From positions 372,001-436,000 of the forward strand of contig JAXLTY010000002.1 of the NCBI GenBank assembly GCA_046329815.1: 64,000 bases of DNA. The letters are read 5' to 3'. The translations under genes were made by a program, and so were the position numbers. Every line of letters starts with the position of its first letter. Positions within the stretch are counted from its first letter, which is position 1. Under the pieces are notes generated by a model. That model saw only the letters and a program-made list of their open reading frames with translations. It had not been told where the DNA came from and made no database searches. Below are positions 29,085-38,162 of this stretch, piece by piece. Source of the DNA: JADJSS01 sp046329815. GTDB lineage: Bacteria > Bacteroidota > Bacteroidia > Chitinophagales > JADIYW01.

Positions 29085-30389
29085 CTATCTCTTGCCCATA
29101 CCCATTCCTTGCATGCGTTTCATCATCACTTTCATCTGGTCGAATTGTTTGATGAACTGATTGACATCTTGTATAGAATTTCCGGAACCTTTAGCTAAGC
29201 GTTCTCTGCGTTTTCCGTTTAAAATATCCGGATTTCTGCGTTCTTCAACAGTCATGGAAAAAATAATGGCTTCAATTTTTTTGAAAGCATTATCATCAAT
29301 ATCAATATCTTTTACGGCTTTGCCAACACCAGGAATCATACCTAATAAATCCTTGATGTTTCCCATTTTTCGGATCTGGTTGATTTGCTGCAAGAAGTCT
29401 TCAAAATCGAATTGGTTTTTCGCAATTTTTTTCTGTAAACGCTGCGCTTCTTTCTCATCAAATTGTTCCTGCGCTTTTTCCACGAAAGAAACAATATCAC
29501 CCATTCCTAAAATACGCTGCGACATACGTTCCGGATAGAAGATGTCTAACGTGTCCAGTTTCTCACCACGTGATACAAATTTGATCGGTTTGTCAACCGT
29601 ATATTTAATCGTTAAAGCAGCACCACCACGCGTATCGCCATCTAGTTTCGTTAAAACAACACCATCAAAATTGATTCTGTCGTTGAACGCTTTTGCTGTG
29701 TTTACTGCGTCCTGACCGGTCATTGAATCAACAACAAACAAGGTTTCCTGCGGTTGAATGGCTTGTTTTACATTTGCGATTTCAGTCATCATTTCTTCAT
29801 CAACAGCCAAACGACCTGCAGTATCGACGATGATTACGTTTTGTCCTTTTTGTTTTGCGTAGGCAATGGCATTTTGTGCAATCGAAACAGGATTTTTGTT
29901 TTCAATCTCAGAAAAAACTTCTACGCCAATTTGTTCGCCTAGCACACGCAACTGCTCAATTGCAGCAGGTCTGTACACGTCACAAGCCACCAACAAAGGA
30001 GTTTTGTTGAGTTTTGTTTTGATATAATTAGCTAATTTTCCGGAAAAGGTAGTTTTACCGGAACCTTGCAAACCAGAAATTAAAATAATGGTTGGATTTG
30101 ATTTTAAATTTAATTCAACCGCATTGCCACCCATTAATTGAGTCAATTCGTCACTAACAATTTTTACCATCAACTGGCCTGGCGCAACAACAGTCAATAC
30201 ATTTTGACCAAGTGCTTTGTCTTTAATCGTATCGGTAAATTCTTTGGCAATCTTATAGTTTACGTCAGCGTCAACCAACGCACGACGAATATCTTTAACG
30301 GTAGATGCAATATTTAATTCGGTAAGTTTACCTTGTCCTTTTAAATTCTTAAACGCACCTTCGAGCTTTTCCTGTAAGTTTTCAAACAT
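29085..30389 (-). CDS. ffh: Signal recognition particle GTPase Ffh
   Basis: 434 aa. Binds 4.5S RNA and hydrophobic signal sequences and docks with FtsY to target membrane proteins. N domain 1-95; G domain with SGLQGSGKTT (P-loop), DVYRPAA, DTAGRL, TKLDGD; M domain from about 300 with GMIPGVGK and a Met/Gly-rich end (MKRMQGMGMGKR). Normal length. The 4.5S RNA gene was not found in the window. Confidence 0.95.
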   Translation of the reverse strand: MFENLQEKLEGAFKNLKGQGKLTELNIASTVKDIRRALVDADVNYKIAKEFTDTIKDKALGQNVLTVVAPGQLMVKIVSDELTQLMGGNAVELNLKSNPTIILISGLQGSGKTTFSGKLANYIKTKLNKTPLLVACDVYRPAAIEQLRVLGEQIGVEVFSEIENKNPVSIAQNAIAYAKQKGQNVIIVDTAGRLAVDEEMMTEIANVKQAIQPQETLFVVDSMTGQDAVNTAKAFNDRINFDGVVLTKLDGDTRGGAALTIKYTVDKPIKFVSRGEKLDTLDIFYPERMSQRILGMGDIVSFVEKAQEQFDEKEAQRLQKKIAKNQFDFEDFLQQINQIRKMGNIKDLLGMIPGVGKAVKDIDIDDNAFKKIEAIIFSMTVEERRNPDILNGKRRERLAKGSGNSIQDVNQFIKQFDQMKVMMKRMQGMGMGKR

Positions 30390-30473
30390 TGTTGTAAAAG
30401 TTAGTAGCTATATGTTATCAGTTATAAGTGTAAATAAATCCTGTTAACTTATAACGATTAACTTATAACTTAT

Positions 30474-31895
30474 TTAGTAGTATGTTAATCTCTGTACTTT
30501 TCCCAAATATTTAGCCAATCGAATTACTTGTCTTGTGTAACCGTATTCGTTATCATACCATACATATAATACGATTGATTTTTTGCTTGGTGAAATCAAG
30601 GTTGCCGGTGCGTCTAAAACAGAAGCGTGTGAGTTGCCAACGCAATCCGTAGAAACTAATTCTCTTGAAGTAGAGTAATCTATTTGTTCCACTAAATTGC
30701 CATAAGTAGCAGCATCTCTGATGATTGCATTTACTGCATCTATTGATTCTACTTCTGTAGATAGATTTAGATTTAAGATAGCTAATGAAACATCTGGTGT
30801 TGGTACGCGCACTGCATTACCGGTAAATTTACCAGCCATAGCAGGCATTACTTTTGTAATAGCACTTGCTGCACCGGTTTCTGTAATAACCATATTTAAT
30901 GGCGCAGAACGACCACGACGATAGCTTTTGTGATAATTATCTAATAAATTCTGGTCGTTTGTGTAAGAGTGCACTGTTTCTACATGTCCGCTTTCTATAC
31001 CTAATTTATCAGCAATCACTTTAATGATAGGTGAAATAGCATTCGTAGTACAAGAAGCTGCTGTAAATATTTGTCCGTTATCAGGATTGAAATCTAAATG
31101 ATTGACGCCATAAACAATATTCGGCAAGCTACCTTTGCCTGGCGCAGTCAACAACACTTTCGCGATACCTTTTGCTTTTAAATGCGTACCTAATTTTTCT
31201 TCATCACGGAAAATACCTGAATTATCGATCAACAAAGCATCTTTGATGCCGTAAGCTGTGTAATCAATTTCAGCAGGATTGTCGGCAACGATCATGTGAA
31301 TTTTATTGCCATTTGCGATCAACGCTTTATTTTCATAATCTTCAGTGATAACGCCACGGAATTTTCCATGAACAGAATCTTTACGCAATAATGAAGAACG
31401 TTTTTTAATTTCTTCGTCTGTATTTTTTCCACGGGTAACAATTGCTTTTAACACCAATTGTTCGCCGTTTCCATATTGTTGAATCAATTCGCGCGCTGCT
31501 AAACGACCAATTCTACCAAAACCAAATAACACTACATCGATTGGTTTAATAGTTCTTTTTTCTTTACCGTAATCTTTTAGTTTTTCTGCAACAAAAGTAT
31601 CAGCATTGTTTGCTTTTTCATTTAAATATTGCGTTGCTAATGTTGCTAAATCAATACGCGTTGGTGCAATGTCTAATTTTGCAATTGCTTTTGAAATATC
31701 CAGTAGTAATTCAATTGAAATAGGAAGTTGTAAATATTTTTTTGCAAACTCTTTGTTATTTAAAACCTCACTGGTTCTTGAATCGACAACGGTTCGTCGC
31801 AAAATAACTAATTCTACGTTTTTATCTAACCAAAGTTGTCCTGCAATATTTATTAATTCTAAGGCGCTTTTTTCTTTGGAATTCCAGTTGCTCAT
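30474..31895 (-). CDS. Glyceraldehyde-3-phosphate dehydrogenase, long N-terminally extended form
   Basis: 473 aa, about 130 longer than ordinary GAPDH. Residues 1-118 are an extra helical N-terminal domain; VVLFGFGRIGRLA (121-133) begins the NAD-binding domain, and the catalytic Cys is C282 in AASCTTNAI. WYDNEYGY near the C-terminus is intact. Oxidises glyceraldehyde-3-phosphate to 1,3-bisphosphoglycerate. Extended forms of this type are known in Bacteroidota; the role of the extra domain is not evident from sequence. An ordinary-length paralogue may exist elsewhere. Confidence 0.9.
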   Translation of the reverse strand: MSNWNSKEKSALELINIAGQLWLDKNVELVILRRTVVDSRTSEVLNNKEFAKKYLQLPISIELLLDISKAIAKLDIAPTRIDLATLATQYLNEKANNADTFVAEKLKDYGKEKRTIKPIDVVLFGFGRIGRLAARELIQQYGNGEQLVLKAIVTRGKNTDEEIKKRSSLLRKDSVHGKFRGVITEDYENKALIANGNKIHMIVADNPAEIDYTAYGIKDALLIDNSGIFRDEEKLGTHLKAKGIAKVLLTAPGKGSLPNIVYGVNHLDFNPDNGQIFTAASCTTNAISPIIKVIADKLGIESGHVETVHSYTNDQNLLDNYHKSYRRGRSAPLNMVITETGAASAITKVMPAMAGKFTGNAVRVPTPDVSLAILNLNLSTEVESIDAVNAIIRDAATYGNLVEQIDYSTSRELVSTDCVGNSHASVLDAPATLISPSKKSIVLYVWYDNEYGYTRQVIRLAKYLGKVQRLTYY

Positions 31896-31937
31896 TTTGT
31901 TTTATTATTGAATTTGTGAATTATAAAATTTAGGAAT

Positions 31938-31967
31938 GAGATTCTTCGCTTCGCTCAGAATGACAAT
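31938..31967. repeat. Short dispersed-type repeat (GTCAT-CTGAG...CGAAG family)
   Basis: On the minus strand this reads GTCATTCTGAGCGAAGCGAA followed by GAATCTC, an imperfect palindrome bounded by ATTCT/AGAAT. It occupies the gap between the sigma factor stop and the GAPDH start. The core resembles the tandem units at 52018-52073. This type of sequence is commonly dispersed between genes in Bacteroidota genomes. Confidence 0.55.
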
Positions 31968-31972
31968 AGGTG

Positions 31973-32842
31973 TTATCCACCTAAGTAGTTTTTCAATAAT
32001 TTGCTTCTTGAAGTTGCACGCAATTTATTGATGGCTTTGTCTTTGATCTGGCGAACGCGCTCGCGTGTCAAACCAAATTTTTCGCCGATATCTTCTAATG
32101 ACATCGGATGTTCAACGCCGATTCCGAAGTAGTATTTCAATACGTCTTTTTGTCTGTCTGTTAATGTTGACAAAGAACGTTCGATTTCTTTTCTTAAAGA
32201 CTCGATGTATTCTAATTGTAAGTCGGTGCGTGGTGCGCTGGTATTTTCTAAAACATCTAATAAAGAGTTTTCTTCGCCTTCTTGAAAAGGTGCATCCACT
32301 GATACATGACGAGCAGCAACACCTAATGTGGTTTCTACTTCTTCGCGCGTAATTTCCAATATTTCCGCTAATTCGTCAGCAGAAGGTTCGCGTTCAAATT
32401 CTTGCTCTAAGTTTGAAAATGCTTTGTTGATCTTATTTAATGAACCAACTTTATTTAATGGTAAACGAACGATACGAGATTGTTCGGCCAATGCCTGTAA
32501 AATAGACTGACGAATCCACCAAACTGCATAAGAAATGAATTTGAAACCACGAGTTTCATCGAAACGTTGTGCCGCTTTGATCAAACCCAAATTTCCTTCG
32601 TTGATCAAGTCGCTCAATGTCAAACCTTGATTTTGGTATTGTTTTGCTACCGAAACCACGAAACGTAAATTTGCTTTCGTTAAACGCTCTAATGCGCGTT
32701 GATCGCCGGCGCGAATGCGCTGTGCCAAATCTACTTCTTCATCAGCAGTCAACAAGTCAACTTTTCCGATTTCTTGTAAATATTTTTCTAAAGATTGGCT
32801 TTCGCGGTTGGTAATGGATTTGGTTATCTTAAGCTGACGCAT
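31973..32842 (-). CDS. rpoD: Primary RNA polymerase sigma factor (RpoD/SigA, Bacteroidota type)
   Basis: 289 aa. Region 1.2 (LTADEEVDLAQRIRAGDQ), 2.1-2.4 (LRFVVSVAKQYQNQGL, FKFISYAVWWIRQSI), region 3 and region 4.2 (LTRERVRQIKDKAI). Region 1.1 is absent, as is usual for the phylum's housekeeping sigma, which reads TTTG / TAnnTTTG promoters. Its own upstream region has such a promoter (32878-32908). Confidence 0.93.
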   Translation of the reverse strand: MRQLKITKSITNRESQSLEKYLQEIGKVDLLTADEEVDLAQRIRAGDQRALERLTKANLRFVVSVAKQYQNQGLTLSDLINEGNLGLIKAAQRFDETRGFKFISYAVWWIRQSILQALAEQSRIVRLPLNKVGSLNKINKAFSNLEQEFEREPSADELAEILEITREEVETTLGVAARHVSVDAPFQEGEENSLLDVLENTSAPRTDLQLEYIESLRKEIERSLSTLTDRQKDVLKYYFGIGVEHPMSLEDIGEKFGLTRERVRQIKDKAINKLRATSRSKLLKNYLGG

Positions 32843-32877
32843 AGTATGATTTAAATGGATAATTTTTAAAAAGCGTG

Positions 32878-32908
32878 CAAAGATATGAAATTTTTAAGTG
32901 ATTGTCAA
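32878..32908 (-). promoter_or_regulatory. Promoter of the primary sigma factor gene
   Basis: Minus strand: TTGAC (32904-32908), 18 bases, then TATCTTTG (32885-32878), a consensus Bacteroidota promoter, leaving a leader of about 33 bases. It implies the sigma factor transcribes its own gene. Confidence 0.65.
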
Positions 32909-32990
32909 TATTTTAACATTAGCTTAAAATCAACATTTTGGCTTAAAATCAAGATTTTTTTCATGTATAAAATGAGATACATATCGCATT

Positions 32991-33593
32991 TTATTTATTT
33001 AATTTAGCTTTCAGGTGTTCTTTTACGCCATTTTCCCATTCGTCTTTCAAAATACTTAAAATAATACTGTCGCGGTGGTTGCCGTTTGGTAAAATCAGGT
33101 TTTTACGCAAAACGCCTTCTTCCACACAACCAATGCTTTTCATGGCTGCAATACTTTTCGCATTTCTGTTGTCAGCGCGAAAAGCCACACGAACCATGTC
33201 TGACTGTTCAAATGCAAATTGTAGCAGCAGAAATTTACAATGCTTATTCAAACCCGTTCCTTGGAAATCTTTGCCGATCCACGTATAACCAATTTCTAAA
33301 GCTTTATTAATCCATTGAATATCATAAAAACGAGTGCTGCCTGCGTATTGTTTTGTCTTTTTGTCAAAAATAATGAACGGATATTCAATTTGATTTTTTC
33401 TTTGCGAAAAAGCATTATCCATGTACTTTTTCAGGTTATCCAAGCCATTTGCCTGTTGATAAGAATAAGTCCAAAGTTCCGGCTCATTTAACGAAAAATA
33501 GCTAAGATGCTCGAAATCATTTTCAGTTAATGGTCTTAGCAAAACGCGTTCGTTTTCTAAAATACAGTCGTTTTCAAAATTAAATAGATACAT
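32991..33593 (-). CDS. GNAT N-acetyltransferase, RimJ/RimL-like
   Basis: 200 aa. ENERVLLRPLTENDFEHL is the family start; the acetyl-CoA segment is IGKDFQGTGLNKHCKFLLLQ (a Q-x-x-G-x-G/A variant), and RADNRNAKSIAAMKSIGCVEEG is the C-terminal signature. This subgroup acetylates amino groups of proteins, antibiotics or small molecules; the target is unknown. Confidence 0.8.
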   Translation of the reverse strand: MYLFNFENDCILENERVLLRPLTENDFEHLSYFSLNEPELWTYSYQQANGLDNLKKYMDNAFSQRKNQIEYPFIIFDKKTKQYAGSTRFYDIQWINKALEIGYTWIGKDFQGTGLNKHCKFLLLQFAFEQSDMVRVAFRADNRNAKSIAAMKSIGCVEEGVLRKNLILPNGNHRDSIILSILKDEWENGVKEHLKAKLNK

Positions 33594-33614
33594 ATTTTTT
33601 ATATTTTATTCAGA

Positions 33615-33648
33615 TAAAAAAAGCCCGAAAATAATTCGAGCTTTTTTC
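33615..33648 (-). terminator. Terminator downstream of the M43 protease gene
   Basis: An A6-G-C stem (AAAAAAGCcCGAA with TTCGaGCTTTTTT, one internal mismatch) lies just after the protease stop and before the GNAT start, with a T-run on the minus strand. Confidence 0.7.
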
Positions 33649-33669
33649 TAAAAATCGAAATTAATTTTG

Positions 33670-35151
33670 TTATTCTTTAATAAATTTATCTGTAGCAGAA
33701 AACTCCTTATCTGCTATTTTTATAATGTACATTCCTTTTGATAAATTACTGGTATTCAATATATAGTCAAAAATATTTTTAGCAATGCTTTGAGTGTTGA
33801 TCAGCTTTCCGGTAATGTCGTAAATAGTTGCAGTAACATCATTTTTGGTACTTTTATTAAAATGTATGATCATATTATCATTCACCGGATTTGGATAAAA
33901 TGAAATGCCTGCGTCAGTCAATTTTTGGTTTTTTACAGACGTGATAACTGTTGGTTCCAGTTCGCGTTTTGTAATTAAACCGGGACGACGTTTTAATAAA
34001 TTAAATCGCATAATATCCGTTTGTCCTTTAGTAAACAGATTGTAACAAATATCAGTTGAGTAGTCCATATAATTCTCAAACATGTCTGGCCAATCTCTGC
34101 CAAGATAGATTTTATTACAAGTATTAACAGTTGTATCACAAGGATTGGTAGCACCTCTGACTATGTTATTGGCAAATGCCTGTTCTTCTTCAGGTGTGTC
34201 AACGATAAAATCATCAATAGAACAGCCGGTTCCTGGTAATAAAACATTTCCCCAAGAATGCTGTAAACCTAAGTAATGACCCACTTCGTGCACAGGAGTT
34301 CTGCCTTTGAAATAAAACTGGCGGAAACGAGCAGATGCTGAATCTTGCAGAAACCAGTTATTTTGGCCAAATCCACGAAAATCGATAATGATACCATCGT
34401 TGTTGCCATGGTTAGTTGCCAGCGGTCCCCAATTTATTGCGTTTGCAGGCGGTGTTGCGATGCCCAATAGCATACCGCAAGTATCGCAAACGTTTAAACA
34501 AGTTGGACATTTACGACTTTCAACATTTAAGTCGCAAACCCAAATATTAATGTATTTATTAATGTTCCAGGATGATTTACCTTTCGATTTAGTTAATGGA
34601 ATAGTATCTGTTTTTACAGCTTCCAAATTTAAAGCGTATAAAATAGGATTGCTTAATGGCGACCATCCGGTAAGTGTGCCTAAAACACCTTTTGTTCTTG
34701 TAATTCCATTCGTAATTGCACCACTTGGTGTTCTTTTTGCCAATTCAAATTTTATACGCGCATTGCCTTGAAAAGGTTTGAAAAATGGGCGTAAATTAAC
34801 TGTATCATCATTTAGTAAGTTATAATCTCTGTTTAATGCATCAATTTGTGATTGAATAATGGCATCAGGAATGTTTTCGTATTTGTTGTTGCCCAAATAA
34901 ACCACATGTACTACGACCTGAACTGTATAGGTTGAATCGGTATTTACTCGCGTTGAATCAGTTTGAGTTTCTCTGTTCGCTGAAACATCATTTAAAAATT
35001 GAAGATATTCCTGTTGCATTACCGGATTATTTCTGAACTCATGCAAAATTTGCTGATCCAATCCACAGCGAATGATTTCCTGAGCATTGGCTGATAAAGC
35101 GAATCCAATATAAAATAGTATTGAAAAGATGATTTTAGAAGTATATTTCAT
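33670..35151 (-). CDS. M43-family (pappalysin-like) secreted zinc metalloprotease, T9SS cargo
   Basis: 493 aa from the ATG at 35151; the frame is open six codons upstream, but MKYTSKIIFSILF starts the signal peptide (ends LSANAQ). The zinc motif HEVGHYLGLQHSWG (HExxHxxGxxH) is complete and a downstream Met-turn candidate lies in ENYMDYS. Multiple Cys pairs surround it. The C-terminus from ISFYPNPVNDN to the end is a T9SS type A sorting domain. It likely degrades extracellular protein. Confidence 0.9.
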   Translation of the reverse strand: MKYTSKIIFSILFYIGFALSANAQEIIRCGLDQQILHEFRNNPVMQQEYLQFLNDVSANRETQTDSTRVNTDSTYTVQVVVHVVYLGNNKYENIPDAIIQSQIDALNRDYNLLNDDTVNLRPFFKPFQGNARIKFELAKRTPSGAITNGITRTKGVLGTLTGWSPLSNPILYALNLEAVKTDTIPLTKSKGKSSWNINKYINIWVCDLNVESRKCPTCLNVCDTCGMLLGIATPPANAINWGPLATNHGNNDGIIIDFRGFGQNNWFLQDSASARFRQFYFKGRTPVHEVGHYLGLQHSWGNVLLPGTGCSIDDFIVDTPEEEQAFANNIVRGATNPCDTTVNTCNKIYLGRDWPDMFENYMDYSTDICYNLFTKGQTDIMRFNLLKRRPGLITKRELEPTVITSVKNQKLTDAGISFYPNPVNDNMIIHFNKSTKNDVTATIYDITGKLINTQSIAKNIFDYILNTSNLSKGMYIIKIADKEFSATDKFIKE

Positions 35152-35241
35152 GGCCAGTTCTTTCCACAAAAATAAACATTTTTGGATGTATTAATAATTT
35201 GGAAATTATTAACAATTAGTTAGTTAGAAATAAAGAGTAAA

Positions 35242-35790
35242 TCAATTCAGAATAGGATCTTCCGGCAAAGAAGCGATGAGTTTGTGTTTGCCGCCCATTT
35301 TTTGTAATACATCTTGCCACATATATTCACTCATACGAAAAATTTCAGGATAATCTTTGCAAATGATCCAACTGTTTTCAGCCATTTCTTCCTGTAACTG
35401 CTCGGCGTCCCAACCGGCGTAACCAACAAAGAATTTAATGTTGTGCGGTAAGATTTGTTTTTCTTTGATCAGCGTTTTTAAAATATCGAAATTGCCATTC
35501 CAGTATAAATTGTCTTTGATATGAAACGAATCAGGAATCATATCACCGTAAGAATGTATGTAATTCAATCTGTCCATACCAACTGGACCGCCGTAATAAA
35601 CAGTGCTTTGAAATGCCGGAAAATTACTGACCATTTCTGTTACCTTAAAAATAGAAGGACGATTCAATACCAAACCTAACGCACCATCTTTGGTATTTTC
35701 GCAAAGTAAGGTTACTGTTCGTTTAAATGAAGGATCTTTCATAAACGGTTCTGCAATCAATAAATCGCCTTTTTGTAAATCGACAGTCAT
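35242..35790 (-). CDS. YqgE/AlgH family protein
   Basis: 182 aa. Begins LQKGDLLIAEPFMKDPSFKR, then LLCENTKDGALGLVLNRP and YYGGPVGMDRLNYIHS, the family signature. Function unproven (DUF179); the fold is known from structures. Length is normal. It lies between the secreted protease and the T9SS plug gene but is a widespread housekeeping-type gene. Confidence 0.88.
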   Translation of the reverse strand: MTVDLQKGDLLIAEPFMKDPSFKRTVTLLCENTKDGALGLVLNRPSIFKVTEMVSNFPAFQSTVYYGGPVGMDRLNYIHSYGDMIPDSFHIKDNLYWNGNFDILKTLIKEKQILPHNIKFFVGYAGWDAEQLQEEMAENSWIICKDYPEIFRMSEYMWQDVLQKMGGKHKLIASLPEDPILN

Positions 35791-35900
35791 AAGTTTTTCT
35801 TTGTTGTGCGTTGTATATTTTAAATGTAAAATTTATTTCTATAAATGATTGTTATTCTGTGCAGATTTAACACTTTTATAAGCGTTTTTGTTTTTCATGC

Positions 35901-37169
35901 TTAATATCTGTTTTGAATGGAATTGATATGTTTTACTGCAATTAGCCGATCGTATCGCTCGCCAAAAGGAGTATAGTAAATTAAAATAGTATAATCATTT
36001 TCGGTGTCCACATAAAATCCTTCCGTCATGGTTTGGTCTTCAATTTTCGTCGTTTCATCTTTAAAAATATAGCTGTAATTATACAAACCTTGTTTCAACT
36101 GAATGGTTGCCAGATAACTTTGTGTTTCCAGATTGTAATACATTTTCGAGTTATCATCACAGGTGTAATTATTAAACGCGCCAACAACATAAAAATTGCC
36201 ATTCTGCAATGGATTTGGATAGGCCAAATTAAAATAAACATTACAATAATCAGCACCATTAAAGTAATTTGGATTTTCATACGATTCATTATAAAACAAT
36301 CCGTTCAAATCTCTGTAGAACTGATATTTAGAAGTTTGTTGCGGAACATCGTAGCGCAAATAAAAATTATTTTCAGTTTCGGTAATATTCAGTGCTTTTA
36401 CATTTTCACCACGAAAGCGAATCGAACGAATATCGAACTGACGAAATTCTCTGCCCGTAGGATAGGTGAGCACATCATTGAAATTAAAGTTTAAAACATC
36501 TGTATTTACCAGTAATGGTTTTACATTTGTCTTGGCATTGTCCCAGCGATAATTTTGTAAAATGGTTGCAGAAACTTCCATTTGTGCATTGTCAATCGGA
36601 AAACCTTTATGATTCACCGTGAAAACAACTTCCTGGTATTTATCGCGTGTGAACATGTTGCGTGGATAGGCAACGCCTGCATCTACTACTACTTTCGGCT
36701 CATTTACCATAAAACGTTTTACAAATGTCGGATTATCTTTATTCGTTTCATACACGATCAATGCGTAATTTCCTGACTTTGTTACTTTCATATCAAAATT
36801 GGGAAACTGCATTTTGTAATGCACATAATTTACTTTTGTTCCGTTTGAATATTGATAATCATTGATTGTAGATTCCGTAAAACCATCAACGTATTCCATC
36901 ACATTTAAACTGCTCGGTTTCCAGTCGGAATTACATTGAACAACCGTGTAATAAAATGTTTTTGGTCTTGTTGACAAATCATCAAAATGCAAATCCAACG
37001 TTTCCGTAGTATTGAGTTGAATAATCGGCATCGCCATTTCATAACCGGTTGGAAACAATTGTACCGTTTTTATCGTGCTTGAAAATACTTTATTTTCATA
37101 GGTTTGTGCATTTGCAGTTATAAAAATCCAACAAAAACAAGATAAAAGAATAGCTTTGTATATTCGCAT
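35901..37169 (-). CDS. Type IX secretion system plug-like protein (DUF5103)
   Basis: 422 aa. Signal peptide 1-21. QTYENKVFSSTIKTVQLF, PIIQLNTTETLDLHFDDL, YTVVQCNSDWKPS, RFMVNEPKVVVDAGVAYPR are hallmarks of DUF5103 proteins; the Flavobacterium homologue (PlugT) closes the T9SS channel from the periplasmic side. It fits with three T9SS cargo proteins in the window. Single gene, 51 bases from the divergent GSCFA gene. Confidence 0.85.
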   Translation of the reverse strand: MRIYKAILLSCFCWIFITANAQTYENKVFSSTIKTVQLFPTGYEMAMPIIQLNTTETLDLHFDDLSTRPKTFYYTVVQCNSDWKPSSLNVMEYVDGFTESTINDYQYSNGTKVNYVHYKMQFPNFDMKVTKSGNYALIVYETNKDNPTFVKRFMVNEPKVVVDAGVAYPRNMFTRDKYQEVVFTVNHKGFPIDNAQMEVSATILQNYRWDNAKTNVKPLLVNTDVLNFNFNDVLTYPTGREFRQFDIRSIRFRGENVKALNITETENNFYLRYDVPQQTSKYQFYRDLNGLFYNESYENPNYFNGADYCNVYFNLAYPNPLQNGNFYVVGAFNNYTCDDNSKMYYNLETQSYLATIQLKQGLYNYSYIFKDETTKIEDQTMTEGFYVDTENDYTILIYYTPFGERYDRLIAVKHINSIQNRY

Positions 37170-37220
37170 AATGATTTTACATCAAATTTCTTTCCAAAAA
37201 TAGAAATTACCAGGCAACAA

Positions 37221-38162
37221 ATGGAATTCAGCACTAAAATAAAGATAGCACCGTCTTTAAATTTAATTTCTCACGAGCATCATTTGTGGCTGATTGGTTC
37301 TTGTTTTACTGAAAATATTGGCAGTCTGCTGAAACAACACCAGTTTAAAACATATCAAAATTCGCACGGAATTATTTACAATCCGATTTCTGTTTTTAAT
37401 GCTATTCAGGAAGTTGTTGCACAAAAAATATATACTAAAGTCGATTTGTTGCTGCAAAATGAATTATTTGTTTCGCTGAATCATCACGGAAAATTTTCAG
37501 GAACTGATGAAACTACAGTTTTGTCGAACATCAACAATGAAATACAAAAAGCAAATGAACATTTTATAAAATCGGATTTTGTATTTATCACGCTTGGAAC
37601 TTCGTTTGTATATGAGTTTTTGGATCAAAAAAAAATGGTTGCGAATTGCCATAAAATTCCAAATACAAAATTCAATAAACGAATTTTATCAATTCAGGAA
37701 ATTGTCATCGCGTTTGAACAAATCTATCTGTTGCTAAAAGACAAAAAAATAATTTTCACAGTAAGTCCTGTTCGTCACTGGCGTGATGGCGCAGTCGAAA
37801 ATCAACGCAGTAAAAGTATTTTAATTGAAAGCATTCATCAAATCATAGAAAAATATGATAACTGTTATTATTTTCCTGCTTACGAAATTGTGATGGATGA
37901 ATTGCGCGATTATCGCTTTTACGAAAAAGATATGCTGCATCCAAATCAGGTTGCTATTGAGTATATCTGGCAACGATTTTCAGAAACGTATTTTTCAGAA
38001 TCAACACAGAAAGTCAATCAGCAAATTGCATCCATCAATTTATTATTGCAGCATCGTATCAAACATGAAAACACGAATGAAAAAAGGCAGTTTGATAAAA
38101 CAATAAAAAATGCAATTGATAAATTCAAACAGGAAAATCCAACAATTGACATTAATTTTTAA
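37221..38162 (+). CDS. GSCFA-domain protein
   Basis: 313 aa. LIGSCFTENIG (24-34) is the GSCFA/GDSL-like block I. TVSPVRHWRDGA and the block V-like DMLHPNQVAIEYIW (Asp-x-x-His) are present, which suggests an SGNH-type acyl hydrolase fold. The family's substrate is unknown. No signal peptide is visible. Its end overlaps the end of the convergent kinase gene by four bases. Confidence 0.85.
   Translation: MEFSTKIKIAPSLNLISHEHHLWLIGSCFTENIGSLLKQHQFKTYQNSHGIIYNPISVFNAIQEVVAQKIYTKVDLLLQNELFVSLNHHGKFSGTDETTVLSNINNEIQKANEHFIKSDFVFITLGTSFVYEFLDQKKMVANCHKIPNTKFNKRILSIQEIVIAFEQIYLLLKDKKIIFTVSPVRHWRDGAVENQRSKSILIESIHQIIEKYDNCYYFPAYEIVMDELRDYRFYEKDMLHPNQVAIEYIWQRFSETYFSESTQKVNQQIASINLLLQHRIKHENTNEKRQFDKTIKNAIDKFKQENPTIDINF

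Noticed and set aside
30408..30475. Short direct repeats around AACTTATAAC between ffh and GAPDH
   Set aside because: Low-complexity AT-rich text; no clear unit length or function.
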